From Chrysomallon squamiferum (lineage: Eukaryota > Mollusca > Gastropoda > Neomphalida > Peltospiridae), in the NCBI GenBank assembly GCA_012295275.1, contig CM022679.1, positions 31,427,337 to 31,491,336 on the forward strand: 64,000 nucleotides of DNA, read 5' to 3'. The notes beneath the pieces were generated by a model. The model had not been told where the DNA came from, did not search any database, and saw only the letters and a list, made by a program, of their open reading frames with translations. Shown in pieces: positions 36,501 through 48,958 of this stretch. A program made the position numbers and the translations under genes. The number at the start of each line of letters is the position of its first letter. Position 1 is the first letter of the stretch.

Positions 36501-39500
36501 AGCTCTATCTTATTTGTACCTGTGAGCCTCATCAGTCTGTAATTGCTTGTACTTTTTCTGAATAGTTTTCAAGTCACTTGAAAGGAAATATATTGTTTTA
36601 TTTGATAACCAACTCACAAAAATCTTTCACTTGTCTTTTATCATCTCCATTTTTAAATTCAACCAAGGCAATTGTTTAGAGAGTATACATGTATTTTTTA
36701 TTATATTTTGAAGAAAATGGATTAAAAATTTAATTAAATATTCTTGATAATACATAATAGAAGAAATCAAATCAACATTTTTGAGTGTTTTAAATGTTTC
36801 TATGTTAGAAAATCTGTTTTTAAATTCATCACTTAAAAAACTAAGTAAAAACCTGACATGCATTTTTCAGGTTGCCAAACTTCAAAGAGCCTCCTTAAGC
36901 AATCCAGTCAAAGTAGAAGTTTCAACAAAATACCAAACAGTTGAAAAACTGCAGCAGTCATACATATTCATTCCAGTCAAGTTCAAGGTCAGTTTCTTTT
37001 ATTTCTATCAATGGATTGGAAATTTAAAACAATATATTTACATATCAAGGAATGCAAAAGAAATTTATATACAAATTTTAAAATTTATTATAGTCTTTTT
37101 TGTCTGTTTTAAATAAATAAATAAATAAATAAATAGTAATATAAAACTTAAGAATAAAGTGGATAAATCTTGCCAGTAAAAGAGAAATGCATATGAACAG
37201 ACACACACGAAAGTAAAACTAAATGAAATTAAAAACAAATAAAAATAAATAATAAATAAAATAGATGGATGGAATGTAACATAGAATTAACAGGTCCACA
37301 GTTCTTGCAGTAGGTTGTTGTTTGTTGTTAAGTTTCAAAAAAAAATTAAACTATATTTTACAGGATGTATATTTAGTCTACATTCTGAATGAGCTGGCAG
37401 GCAATTCGTTTATAATTTTCTGCAGTACATGTGCCAACACACAGCGAGTTGCTTTGATGCTCAGAAATCTTGGATTTACAGCCATACCCCTGCATGGACA
37501 GATGAGTCAGGTTTGTTACGTTTTTACATCATCATTTTTCAGTTCCATAATCACTGTAACAGTATGATAGACATATCAGTTCTTTTCCAGTTCAGCCTGT
37601 GTTTCCCCCTACAGCTGCATCATATTTCACAAAACTGGATTTGTCAGACATTCTCTGTTTTTGTTTCTTTGTCAGAATATCTGTGTAAACTTCATGTATT
37701 TAACATTTTATTTCTGTTTGTATACTATTAATACTAGAGAATCTTTTTTATTTATTTTTCAGGCTAGAAGATTGGGATCTTTAAACAAATTCAAAAGTAA
37801 AAACCGGTCTATTCTCATAGCCACTGATGTAGCCAGCAGGTTGGTTATTTTCTTATCAGTCTGTTCACTAATTTTATTAAGATCAATCATATTAATCTTA
37901 ATATTATAAAGCTGAGCTGTTGATCAAATTAATCCAGAAAATCAGTGTTACTGATTTTCCTCCTGCTTTTATCATCATAAAATGTCTCGTGATGGGACAT
38001 TCCTTAATAAACATTTAGTAAGATTTCAAATAAATTTAATACATTTAAAATTTCAACGATTTAGACATTGTTCACACTGATGTCATTGAAAACTTCAGAA
38101 ATTTTAGTATTTTAAGATTTCAAGGATTTAGACATGCTGCATGTTGATTTTATTATTTGTTGTTTCAGGTTTTAAGGTATTTCACATTTTCGTGTTATTA
38201 TTTAAAATTTCAGGGGTTTAGATATTCCTCATGTTGATGTGATTATTAATCTGGACATCCCCACTCACTCTAAGGATTACATACATAGAGTAGGCCGAAC
38301 TGCTCGAGCAGGAAGATCGGGAAAAGCAATCACATTTGTTACACAGTGAGTACAGTCAGCACTTGATGTTCATACATTTTTTTACTAATCTTTTAATGGC
38401 AGGTAAATGGAAGTGGTAGTAAAATAATTTGAGAGTTATGGGAACCAGTTAACAATGGATTGAATGGATAAAGAATTAAACTATCAGCCTGCACTAGTAG
38501 ATCACCATATTTTCAAACAAAAGTATTGTGTTGACAAAAGATTATTTGCAATAAATCAGCCATGTTTTATAAAATATTGGTGAATTAATGTCTTTAAAAA
38601 ATTTCAAAACTAATTATTGGCAGTGAGAGTAAGTATCTTGGATTCTGGTAATATTTGAAATGTCCTATGGGTGTCTCCTATTAAACAGCGAGTTTTTTAA
38701 TCACTAATGTACATATATAAACATTTTAAGAAGCTCAAAACACCCCAAGTTATATTTGTTGTACCTAGTACAAATATGAGTTTTATTCATTATTGTGTTG
38801 TGAATTGGTATGCAAATTTCAGTGATCTCTATTTATTTCTAAAACATATCCCTTTATTTTGTTATTGGTAAAGTAATTTAATATTAGGCACAGCAGAAAT
38901 TAATTTTTACGCATTCTATTTATTTATTTAATTTTTTGTTAAAGATACGATGTTGAGCTGTACCAGAGGATAGAACATCTAATAGGGAAGCAGCTGCCAT
39001 TATTTAAAACAGAAGAAGAGGAAGTTATGTTACTCATGGAGAGAGTCAGTGAGGCACAGAGACATGCAAAAATGGTAGGCTATAATCATTAATTTTAAAG
39101 AAATTTTTTTAAATTACATCTTTTCATATGCACAGATAATGTAATAAGTTATAGGATTTTAGTGAATGAAAAAAAAATAATTTCTTTTCCCAGCACTGAT
39201 GCAGATAAAATTGCAGTGTTAAAATACTTCCTTCTGAAATTGAAATTTTATTTATGAAGAAAAATTAATTACTGCTAACATAGGATTGTCATGTTGATAA
39301 TTTATTCCATGAAACCTATTAGTATTGAAAATCTTTTATTCTATTGTTCCATTTTGATAATAACTGTAACAAATTAATTTACCATTTGGTGTATTTTATA
39401 TGTCTACAGTTAGATGTGGTAAAGAGACAAAAATAATTTCAAAATGTTAAAATATGTCATTTTGTAGGAGATGAGTGATGGAGTTCAGGGAAAGAAGAAG

Positions 39501-39587
39501 AAACGCCATCACCATGACGATGATGATGATGACATGGAGGAATCTAGAGGAGTGAGGAAGAAATTTAAGAAGAGAAACAAATATTGA
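33131..39587 (+). CDS. DDX47: DEAD-box RNA helicase DDX47 (Rrp3 type)
   Basis: ATP-dependent RNA helicase of the nucleolus, needed for early pre-rRNA processing (yeast Rrp3). Thirteen exons: 33131-33205, 33791-33884, 34221-34409, 34866-34937, 35338-35408, 35689-35736, 35905-35976, 36871-36987, 37364-37510, 37763-37839, 38214-38345, 38945-39074, 39468-39587, giving 447 residues (human about 455). Motifs in order: Q motif KWTKPTKIQ, Walker [21 protein letters not shown], Walker [32 protein letters not shown] and [11 protein letters not shown]. The tail is basic, with a D-run (DDDDDDMEE) and KKFKKRNKY at the end. All introns are GT-AG and every join keeps frame. The start context CCAAAATGT is acceptable, and the residues around it (MSEED) suit the family. 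Confidence 0.97.
33439..33519. repeat. (CT)n microsatellite
   Basis: Pure CT run of about 80 bp in DDX47 intron 1. Confidence 0.92.
36235..36390. repeat. ~27-bp minisatellite in DDX47 intron 7
   Basis: About five diverged units of the form GTAAATGTGTATTGAACTGC followed by AGTT. Examples start near 36257, 36287 and 36314; later copies near 36345 and 36372 are weaker. Confidence 0.75.
38045..38250. repeat. Acceptor and exon 11 start repeated in DDX47 intron 10
   Basis: The real acceptor plus exon start (AAAATTTCAG then GGGTTTAGATATTCCTCATG, then TTGATGTGATT) lies at 38204-38243. Diverged copies precede it: AAAATTTCAACGATTTAGAC from 38048 and AAGATTTCAAGGATTTAGAC from 38114. The second is followed by ATGCTGCATGTTGATTTTATT. 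In both intronic copies the splice AG has become AA, so they cannot compete as acceptors. Confidence 0.8.
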
Positions 39588-41029
39588 CAATGTTGTAAAT
39601 GTTGAATAAAATATTTTTATGCAGCTGAAATCTTGCTTAAATCCTTTAGGATTGTTTAGATGACGACAAAACACATTCATCTGTTCAAATATGGCTGAAC
39701 AACTGGAAATCTGAAGAAGAAAAATGCAAGAAAATCTGACAATTTTTATTTTGCAGACCAAAATAAAGCCAAATGAGTGATGCAGTCTTTGCAAATTTCT
39801 TAGTTGCATTGTTGCACACTTTGGAAATACATGGTAACTTCATGATGCATTTTCAGATCATTCTAAATTTGTAAACATTTTATCTTTATTACAGAAGAAT
39901 GGGTGAACAAATTTTACTGCTGAAAATTGTATTGTTAACTGAAAGTAATAATGAAAACATAAATTAGCACATAAAGTATCAGTTTCCTGAAACATAACAG
40001 TTAATTTTTAATAGTAATGTGATACAAAGGACACCCAATTGTGCTACCTACCTTTCTTAAAATAAACTAACCCATTTATAAGCAAAATTATGATAAATTA
40101 TTAATTATGCATAAATTCAGAAATCAAGTTGATAAAGTGAAATGTTATAAAATAATAGTTAAAAAAAGAAAACTAAAAAAAAAAGATTACCTTTGTTAGG
40201 AAGTGGAATGGAAACTGTTATGGCTAATGTACGTTTCATCTGTACTATGGTCTAAATACATTTTGTATACTTGTTAGTGATTGTCTTATTCGATACCTGT
40301 GACGTATCTGTACTACTGATAAATTATCACAATAAAATAACAAGATACATAAAATCTGTTCTGTTTTTTCTTTACCTCATAAGAAAAAGATCAGCAGACA
40401 TACACTCACAAAAACCTAATAAATCCTTACAAAGTTTTTTAAGTCTGTCAGATATTGTTATATATCTTGATTGTTGAAGTAATGCCATAAGAAAAAAAAT
40501 CTCAGATGCAATGCATCTTCACAAACTTGTAATTTTAAGTTATATTTTTCTAGTTACAGACTGCCTCCTATATGCATATATTAACCAAATTTTGTTTGAG
40601 GTGTATATATGCTGTATCTTTTAATAGATTCAGTTTTAGGCTCCATTTGATATGAGATAGAACTAGGTCAGGAAATCCCAGTTGATGTATCAGTTTGTTG
40701 AAGTACAGTATTAAATACCCATTTTTTTTATAAATGAACTGAGAACACAAGGTGACATTATTGTAATGGAAAGGGGATGTCATTATCAGTCAAATTATTT
40801 ATGAAATTATCAGGATTTTCCAACAGGCATGCATCATTTTTAGAGAGAGAGAGAGATAGATAGAGAAAACAATTCTAATTCGTCATATTTTATTACCTTT
40901 TACATATTCGGTAATCATCGGTATTTTCCGCGTTTAACGAAAATATCCGATTTATTCCGACCGATATTCTTTCCTTGACGTAGTTCCTGTTTTCTGAAAT
41001 CGGCTGCTTTTGGATAGTAGCTGAAAACA
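39588..41029. other. Intergenic spacer DDX47 to HID1
   Basis: AT-rich, with an open frame on the minus strand at 39447-39809 that overlaps the DDX47 end and looks spurious. The last 130 bp before HID1 are richer in CpG (CGGTAATCATCGG, CCGCGTTTAACG, CCGACCGATA) and probably contain the HID1 promoter and 5' UTR. Confidence 0.5.
39605..39610 (+). promoter_or_regulatory. DDX47: Candidate poly(A) signal of DDX47
   Basis: AATAAA only 18 bp after the DDX47 stop codon. This would give a very short 3' UTR. Further signals may follow. Confidence 0.45.
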
Positions 41030-41556
41030 ATGGGAAATGCAGATACCAAACTCAATTTCAGAAAAGCTGTCATTCAGTTAACAACTAAAACACAGGTACT
41101 ATCAAATAAATTAACTGTCAGATTTTTATGTTACTAGGTTTGTGTAGTTTCAGTTTTCTATGTCAGGTTCGAAACAAGATTTTCACTCATTTTCTGCCGA
41201 GCACTGACCAAATTAATCAATAAAGTAGCTCTATATTTGAACCATATCAGTTTATCTACCATATGTCATTGTACCTTTGTCTCTTAAATGTTTTATCTTT
41301 TTGAATTTTATTTATAAATATATTCATGTATGATGTAATCTCCATAATGTTAATAATCATGTACAAATCCTGCTGCAACCAATGCGATTGCGACGCATCT
41401 TGTTATCAATATAATTGAATATGACATTGACTGGTACTAGTAGTGGTATGTGATTTCTTATCAATGAACGATACTTTCCTGACTGATAAGAGAAACTTCT
41501 GATATGGTGGCAGTCGGTTTTCTCTCGTGCTATAAATGGGGGAAAAAAGAAGCTCC

Positions 41557-41654
<98 letters not shown>

Positions 41655-44600
41655 AATTCAACAAAATTATTATTTGTATTAACATTAATTTATTCATACT
41701 CATTAACTAGTTTAATGTACCTCTCGTGCCAGTGATTACAAGCAACCTCTCCAAGAACTTTCATTTTAAATATATTTTCTCAGCAGATACTCTCAGTTGC
41801 CAATCTAAGGCCTGTTTATTTTTATTATTATATCATACTTGTATAACATCCTTTCCATACTAAGTATGTTCAAGGTTGCTTTACAGTGTGAAATGATAAA
41901 CTAAAATGTTTACTGCAGGAAGAGTTGTTCAAGGCATTGTACATATTGAACAGGAGCTTATACTGTATCCTAGAACTGGCAAAAGGTGATTGTAGCATGA
42001 GATCTTGGTCATAATGTGTGTTGCTGTATTCTGGACCTGTTGTAATTTGTTGAGCAAACTGTGTAGTAATCCACATCAAAAGTCCAGTCATAACACCACA
42101 GGTTCATTCCCCAGGATTTTTGTGGCAACAGTTCAGATACTTCTGTTTCAATGCTTCCAGGTCTCATTGAATGTTTTTTTTTTTCTTGTTTTTAATTATA
42201 TCCTGGCTTTGGACAATCACCATTCTCTAGTGTGTCCACACATATAAACAAAAAACCCCAGACATGAGACATTCAGCTCTGGTCAGTCAGCAACTTTCAG
42301 CTGACCATAAAAGTTTATAAGCCACCTTATAATGGAGTAATAATTTTTAGGGAAATTCCTCAGATCACCACTTTTATGACATTGCCTTTAATTCACAGAT
42401 ACTTACATTCTTATTTTAATAATCTTTGATCTGTCATCCTTCTGTTTGCCAGTCATTAAAATTATATACCAAATGTGAATTTTTACAGCAAAATAAAACA
42501 AATAATTTGAATATACTTATTAATTTGTTTTTGTCTTGATACAAACTAAAGCTGATTAAAGCTGTCTTATTTTAAGTGGTGAAAAGCAAATAGCTGATTA
42601 TTACTTTTCAGCACTAGACTCACATCTTATTGTATTTATTAACATGATCAGCATTTAATAGATTTAAAATCCTCAAAATTATAATAAAGTCATATGCTGT
42701 AATGTTAACCATTTGATTTTGCAAACTAATAACTTAATATTAAATTATTTTTTTATCACTGTTTAATGTTTTAGTTTTTAGTTTTATAATTTTATATTTA
42801 TGCTAAAATATCACTAGGTGCAAAAATCATAGAATATATTTGTAATTAATTACTGTATATTTCTTTTGATTTAGCCAATTGAGGCAAATGATGAAGCTTT
42901 CTGGGAGCAGTTTTGGTCAGAGAGTGTGACTTGTGTACAGGATGTATTTACACTGATACCAGCAGCTGAGATCAGAGCTCTGAGAGAAGAGTCTCCATCA
43001 AATTTGGCAACACTTTGCTACAAGGCAGTGGAAAAATTAGTTGCTGCAGCAGAAAGTGGCTGTCCTTCACATAGAGAACAACAAACAGGTATATGGTTTT
43101 GCATTTAAAATTATAACACAAGTGAAAAAAAAAAAAAAAAAATAACAGTAGTATTAAAGAAATTTTAAAATGTGCCTTATTTGAAGAATTTCGGTGCTTT
43201 GTAATTTGACAGTTTAATTATTTCAAGGAAATTTAGATGAATTGTTTTATTCTCTGGTAATAAAAATATTTCATAAATTCTAAATAATTTTAAAAACTGG
43301 ACTGCAAAATGATGAAATATGTTTTTTTTTTTTTCAGTATTAAACTGTGTACGTCTTCTAACCAGGATATTGCCATACATTTTTGAAGATCCAGATTGGC
43401 GAGGATTTTTCTGGTCCACACTTCCTAGTCATGGAGAAGAAGGGGAGGTAATTTAGTTCATATCTGAATGTGATTTGTCATGTTACTCTTTTAAAAAAAT
43501 TAAAACAGAATTAATCGATAATTAATATATGATATGTTAATCAACCCGATTTTTAGATATAAATAATTAACATTCAGTTTGGAAAAACAATATTTTTGGA
43601 TCATTTGACTTTTGTGTCTATATTTATTTTACTAATGTATTTTGTTTCTACAGGCTGAAAGTCCACCACTGGCCCAGAGTTTGCTCAATGCTTTGTCTGT
43701 AAGTAATGTTTGTAGTAAAACTAAATAATTCTTGGATATTATGATTTTGTATTAAATATTCTTTAACCCAGCAACAAAAACCCCAAAACTAACAACAATA
43801 ACATTAGTTTACCACCATGAGGAGATTTATAATATGTAGATCACAAGAAAAAAAGAAAATGGTATGGGTTTTTTTGTGATTTAGATAGTTTAGTTTATTA
43901 TGTTTACTATGCTTGACAATATTGAAAATAATATAAAAGTTGATTAATACAAATTAATACATGTTTGTTTTGTTGTTTTCTAAAATTAGGATTTGCTGTT
44001 TTGTCCAGAATTCACAGTATCATCTAACAGAAAGCAGGGACCTGTAAGTATTAGAGTAAGAAATAATGTATTATAACATAACTGACATTAGATAATGAGA
44101 ACTAAAATTCTTGTTTTAACAGTGTATTTTTATACACTGTCTTACCTTTCATCTTCATACCATCTACATATAAATATAGGTTTGCAAGTCATTTCATTTA
44201 CATAGAATTATAGTTACATAAAGATTAAAATACATTACATTCTGTATTTAAAGTAATAAAAACAAATCATTGAAGTTTAGTTTTATATGCACAATTTACA
44301 GGGAAATATTTACATATTCATTCAGCTGTCAGTAAAAATAAATGGATGTATATCTTTTTTAAGGATAATCCAGAAGACATGATGTCTATAGACAGCTGTG
44401 AATACATATGGGAAGCTGGTGTTGGATTTGCACACTCTCCTCCACACAACAGTTACCATGAACAAAACAGAACTGACATTCTCAAACTCTTACTGACCTG
44501 TTTCTCTGAGACCATGTATCTTCCACCAGTTGGTGAGATTGTTACTATCATTTAACTGTTAATCAGTTTTTAGATTTGAAATTAAACAGTTTGGATATTC

Positions 44601-47600
44601 GTATTTTGTAATTACATGTTGTAATTGGTAATTTCACAATTTCAGGTTGTGTTTTGTGTATTTTATAGTTGTGGTGAGATTAGTTTTCCTGACACTGAAA
44701 TATTGTTACAGTGTAGCTATAAGAATAAATTATTTTTGTCTTATTTTTTAAAATTTCAAATGACAGCTGTTATAATTGAAAATAAAGCTGTAGCAGTATA
44801 TTTGCAGAATAGATAAAACGAATTGTGATCTTTATATTTAAGTTTTAATTAAAAAAGATGTGTATTGATGCGATGATATTGCCAGAAATATTTTTACTTT
44901 AATGAATTATTTTATTGTAGCGGATGCTCACAATTCACCAAATCCATGGATTCATTATTTCACTTCAACTGAGAACAGGTAACATTATGACTTGACTCAG
45001 TTTTGTTATCATATTTATTAGCTAATTAAAAATACATTTCTCAGGCAGTATTGCTTTGTTTCTATTTTATGAAACACCATGCTTATAATTATTTTCTTTT
45101 GCATTAATGTTTTTGATGATTTATCAATTTTATTATTTATTTATAAATAAGTTATTTATAAATTATTTCTGATTATGCAGACATGCACTTCCATTATTTA
45201 CATCACTTCTGAACTTGGTGTGTTCATACAATCCTGTTGGCTTTGGGGTTCCATACAACCATCTGATGTTTGCTGACCACCGTGAACCAATGGTTGAGAT
45301 AGCACTTCAGGTTTTGTGTGTCACACTGGAGAATGAAGCTTTGGTCAATCAGAATATATCGGTGGATGGTACGACTAGCACTGGAACTGCCATGGAGCAA
45401 GTAGCTGATGTAAGTTTTCATTTACTTTGAGGAAATATTTTTTATTTATTTTGTTGAAAACATACAGAAAGTCCTCAGGTAATCTATTTTCATGTTTGTT
45501 TGTTTGTTTATTTTGGTATTAATAAATCAGTGTTACCTTTGTAAAGTAAATATTTAAAAAAAAAAGTATTAAATAAATAAAATGTGATTCCATTAATATT
45601 TTTAATGTCTTTCATTGTTTACAATTCTGCAGAGTGGTGGACCTGACAATCTCTTTGTGAACTATCTGTCAAGAGTCCATAGAGAAGAGGTATGTTTGTA
45701 CTTAATCACATACATACATGTATGGATTTAATCATGTTAACAGAATTCTCAAAGATATAAATTTATTTTATTAATGCACTTATATTATAAAGAAGAAAAT
45801 CATTTTATGAATGTTACACACTATCAACAGAACTTAAGTGATTATATTCATTATATTGTACACGAATCTCTAAATAACTCAGAATTTCAAGAAAAATCAT
45901 AAATAATAATTTTCTTAAACTGTAATAGATGCAAGCTCAAATTGATAACTTTTTATTATTTTTAGTTTTAATTTTAATTATATTTCATTGCTTGAATAAT
46001 GATTTTTCAAAAATACTGAAATATTTTTATTTGAAGAGTTTTATTATGTTGAAGGAAAATACTAAAGTGTAACGGTTTTGTTTTAGGATTTTGGTTTCAT
46101 ACTGAAAGGCATCACTCGATTGTTAAACAACCCTCTGACTCAGACCTACCTACCAGGTTCATGTAAGAAAATCCAGTTTCATCAGGAACTTCTAGTCTTG
46201 TTTTGGAAGATGTGTGACATCAATAAGGTATTAACTAATTACTATAGTCTTTGAATTGCATTTTATTTATTTTTTAAATGAATATGTAAAATTATTGTTT
46301 TTAAGAAAGACATTATAATTTATATTTTGGTAGGGAAACATTAGGAAAAAAAAATTAATTTATAACCTTTATGCATTTACCTTCAGTTTTTCGGTATATT
46401 CAGTACATAAATGTTTTTCTTTCAGTATAGTTATCCTTTATTTATTTATTTTTAAATTTTATTTTCCAGAAATTTATGTTCTATGTTTTGAAGAGCAGTG
46501 ATGTGCTTGATGTTCTTGTTCCCATTCTCTATTTTCTTAATGATGCCAGAGCAGATCAGTGTAAGTTTCTTTTTCCTTCTTTAAATGTATCTATGGTAAT
46601 GAGAACAAATAGCCAGATTTCTTCTATAGACATAAATATCTTTTTGAGCAGTTATTTTACTATATAGAAAGTATGGTGCATATCTATGAGAATTATTTAT
46701 TATCTTGACTTGTATGGTCTTATTTGTTTTTCAGCAAGAGTTGGTTTGATGCATATTGGAGTTTTTATTCTTCTTTTACTAAGTGGAGAGAGAAACTTTG
46801 GTGTGCGTCTTAACAAACCATACACTGTTCGTGTTCCTATGGATATTCCTGTGTTTACAGGCACACATGCAGATTTCCTTATTATTGTAAGTTTTTTAAT
46901 CTATATTCTTATATTTAACAGCGCTGGAGATTATTATAGATTTTTGGAAAAAAATTGCATATGTTGTCAAAAATCAATGCAGTAAAATAAAATTACTATA
47001 TATTTTTTTTGATCTATTAACAACATTAGAGATTTCATTTTTTTTTTTTTAAAAATATTAAATATATTATTTTAGTGTCCAACTTTTAAACCATTGATTA
47101 ATTGCAAATGTTAAGTAGCACTGATTTCTTTAATTTTAAATTAAAACCTTAAATATATATCTAAAAGGTTTTAAAAAATGTTACATACAGACATTAGAAT
47201 GATATAGTACATAAAATTGTTTGTTTTAAATTAATATCTTTATTTGTTGTAGGTTTTCCACAAGATTATTACCACAGGCCACCAGCGCCTGCAGCCACTT
47301 TTTGATTGCCTTCTGACCATCATTGTTAATGGTAAAATTATGTGTTTTTTCAAAGTTTATATTTCATAGGCTGTCTTACAGAGGAACTAGAAAGACACAC
47401 ACACACACACTAAATGAACTTAAATAATAAAGTATTTTGAGTTTTATTTTATCAGTAAAAATAATTAAGATTTAAATTTCCTTTACTTCTGTTGTTTTTG
47501 GATTTTTTTAAAAATATTTTGTTTTATACTGTTATAGTATTACTGTATAGTAGTTTGGAAATTTATTTTATAATATACCAACTTTGTTTTGCAGTTTCTC

Positions 47601-48919
47601 CCTATTTAAAAACACTGTCTATGGTTGCAAGCACCAAGATGTTGCATTTGTTAGAGGTGAGCTGATTTATTAATAATATAGTTTGTGAAATATGAAATAG
47701 GTAATCATCTGGCTTTGATACATTTTTATGTTTTATTTTCATTTTTATAAAATGGTGATAAATGTTAGAAAATAAGATAATTGATCATTTTTCATAATTT
47801 CTGACACATCTTGTCTTTCTTTTGGTATTTTCATACATAGATCATATATATACATTACATACTTCCACTATTTGTCACTACACATTCATTGATGTTTTCT
47901 ACATAGGTTCTGAAATCAGCATTATGTGGCATTAGTTAATTAATATCCATACACTTTAATTTTGATTCAGTGTAAAAGGATTACGTTCTTACTAAAACAG
48001 ATATTTCAAATTGTTTGCTGTCCTTTCAGGCTTTTAGCACACCCTGGTTTCTCTATGCCAGTCCAACCAACCACCATCTTGTATTCTTCCTGCTGGAAGT
48101 GTTCAACAACATCATTCAGTACCAGTTTGATGGTAAGTTTAACAATATTCTTAATGAAAAATGTAAATCCTTTTGCAAATATATGAAAATAAAATTAAGA
48201 AAATATTGTAGTTAAATTTTTGTTGCTTTTATTTATTTATCAAAGCATTAAAGTGGTAACCTAATTACATTTATTGATCTAGTATAGATAAGTGGTTATT
48301 TTTATTATTGTTATTGCAAACAGGGAATTCAAATTTGGTTTACACAATCATAAGAAAGAGAAATGTGTTCCACCAGCTGGCTAACCTTCCCACAGACCAC
48401 AGCGCCATTGCCAAGGCTTTGACAAAACGAGGCAAGAAGTTTGCAGCCCCTCCCCTAGACACCAGAGAACCACAGACAATGGAAGGAGCCCTTCCAGCAG
48501 CAGAGGCAGAACCAGGCACCCTGAAAACCACCCTTGCAGCAACACCACGTAAGACAATACTTCATTTTTTTGATGTTTGTTAAAAGGCTTTTTCTCAAGG
48601 GCATATTTTGTCTCTTATGTTTAATTAGATTTCATTATATTGTTTGATTTCTCATATTTCTCAGATACTGATATTCCTTCTGTGGTTTAAAATAAAAAAT
48701 AACAGAGACAAGAATACGCTTGTATAATTACTTTTCTCTTGTACACACATATACAAACATTATTCATACAAGACAAAAGTAATTAGTCATCTGTAAATAT
48801 TTATTGTGAACAGTTGCAAGTTTCTGTTGTTTTATTTTTTATTGTTAAAGCACAGGCATGAATTAAACTCTTATTTTTTAATTTGTTGTGAATTGTTTTC
48901 ATTTTTTTGCCAGAATATT

Positions 48920-48958
<39 letters not shown>

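Noticed and set aside
39447-39809. 120-codon open frame on the minus strand
   Set aside because: It overlaps the DDX47 last exon and 3' UTR in antisense, has no recognisable domain, and a low-complexity core arises from the antisense of the D-run and K-rich tail.
41357-41710. CVCV and HTHT repeat peptides
   Set aside because: They are translations of the (CA)n microsatellite in HID1 intron 1.
44532-44690. A further exon-edge duplication after HID1 exon 6 (GTTGGTGAGATT versus GTTGTGGTGAGATTAG)
   Set aside because: Only about a dozen bases match once, too little to count with the clearer cases.
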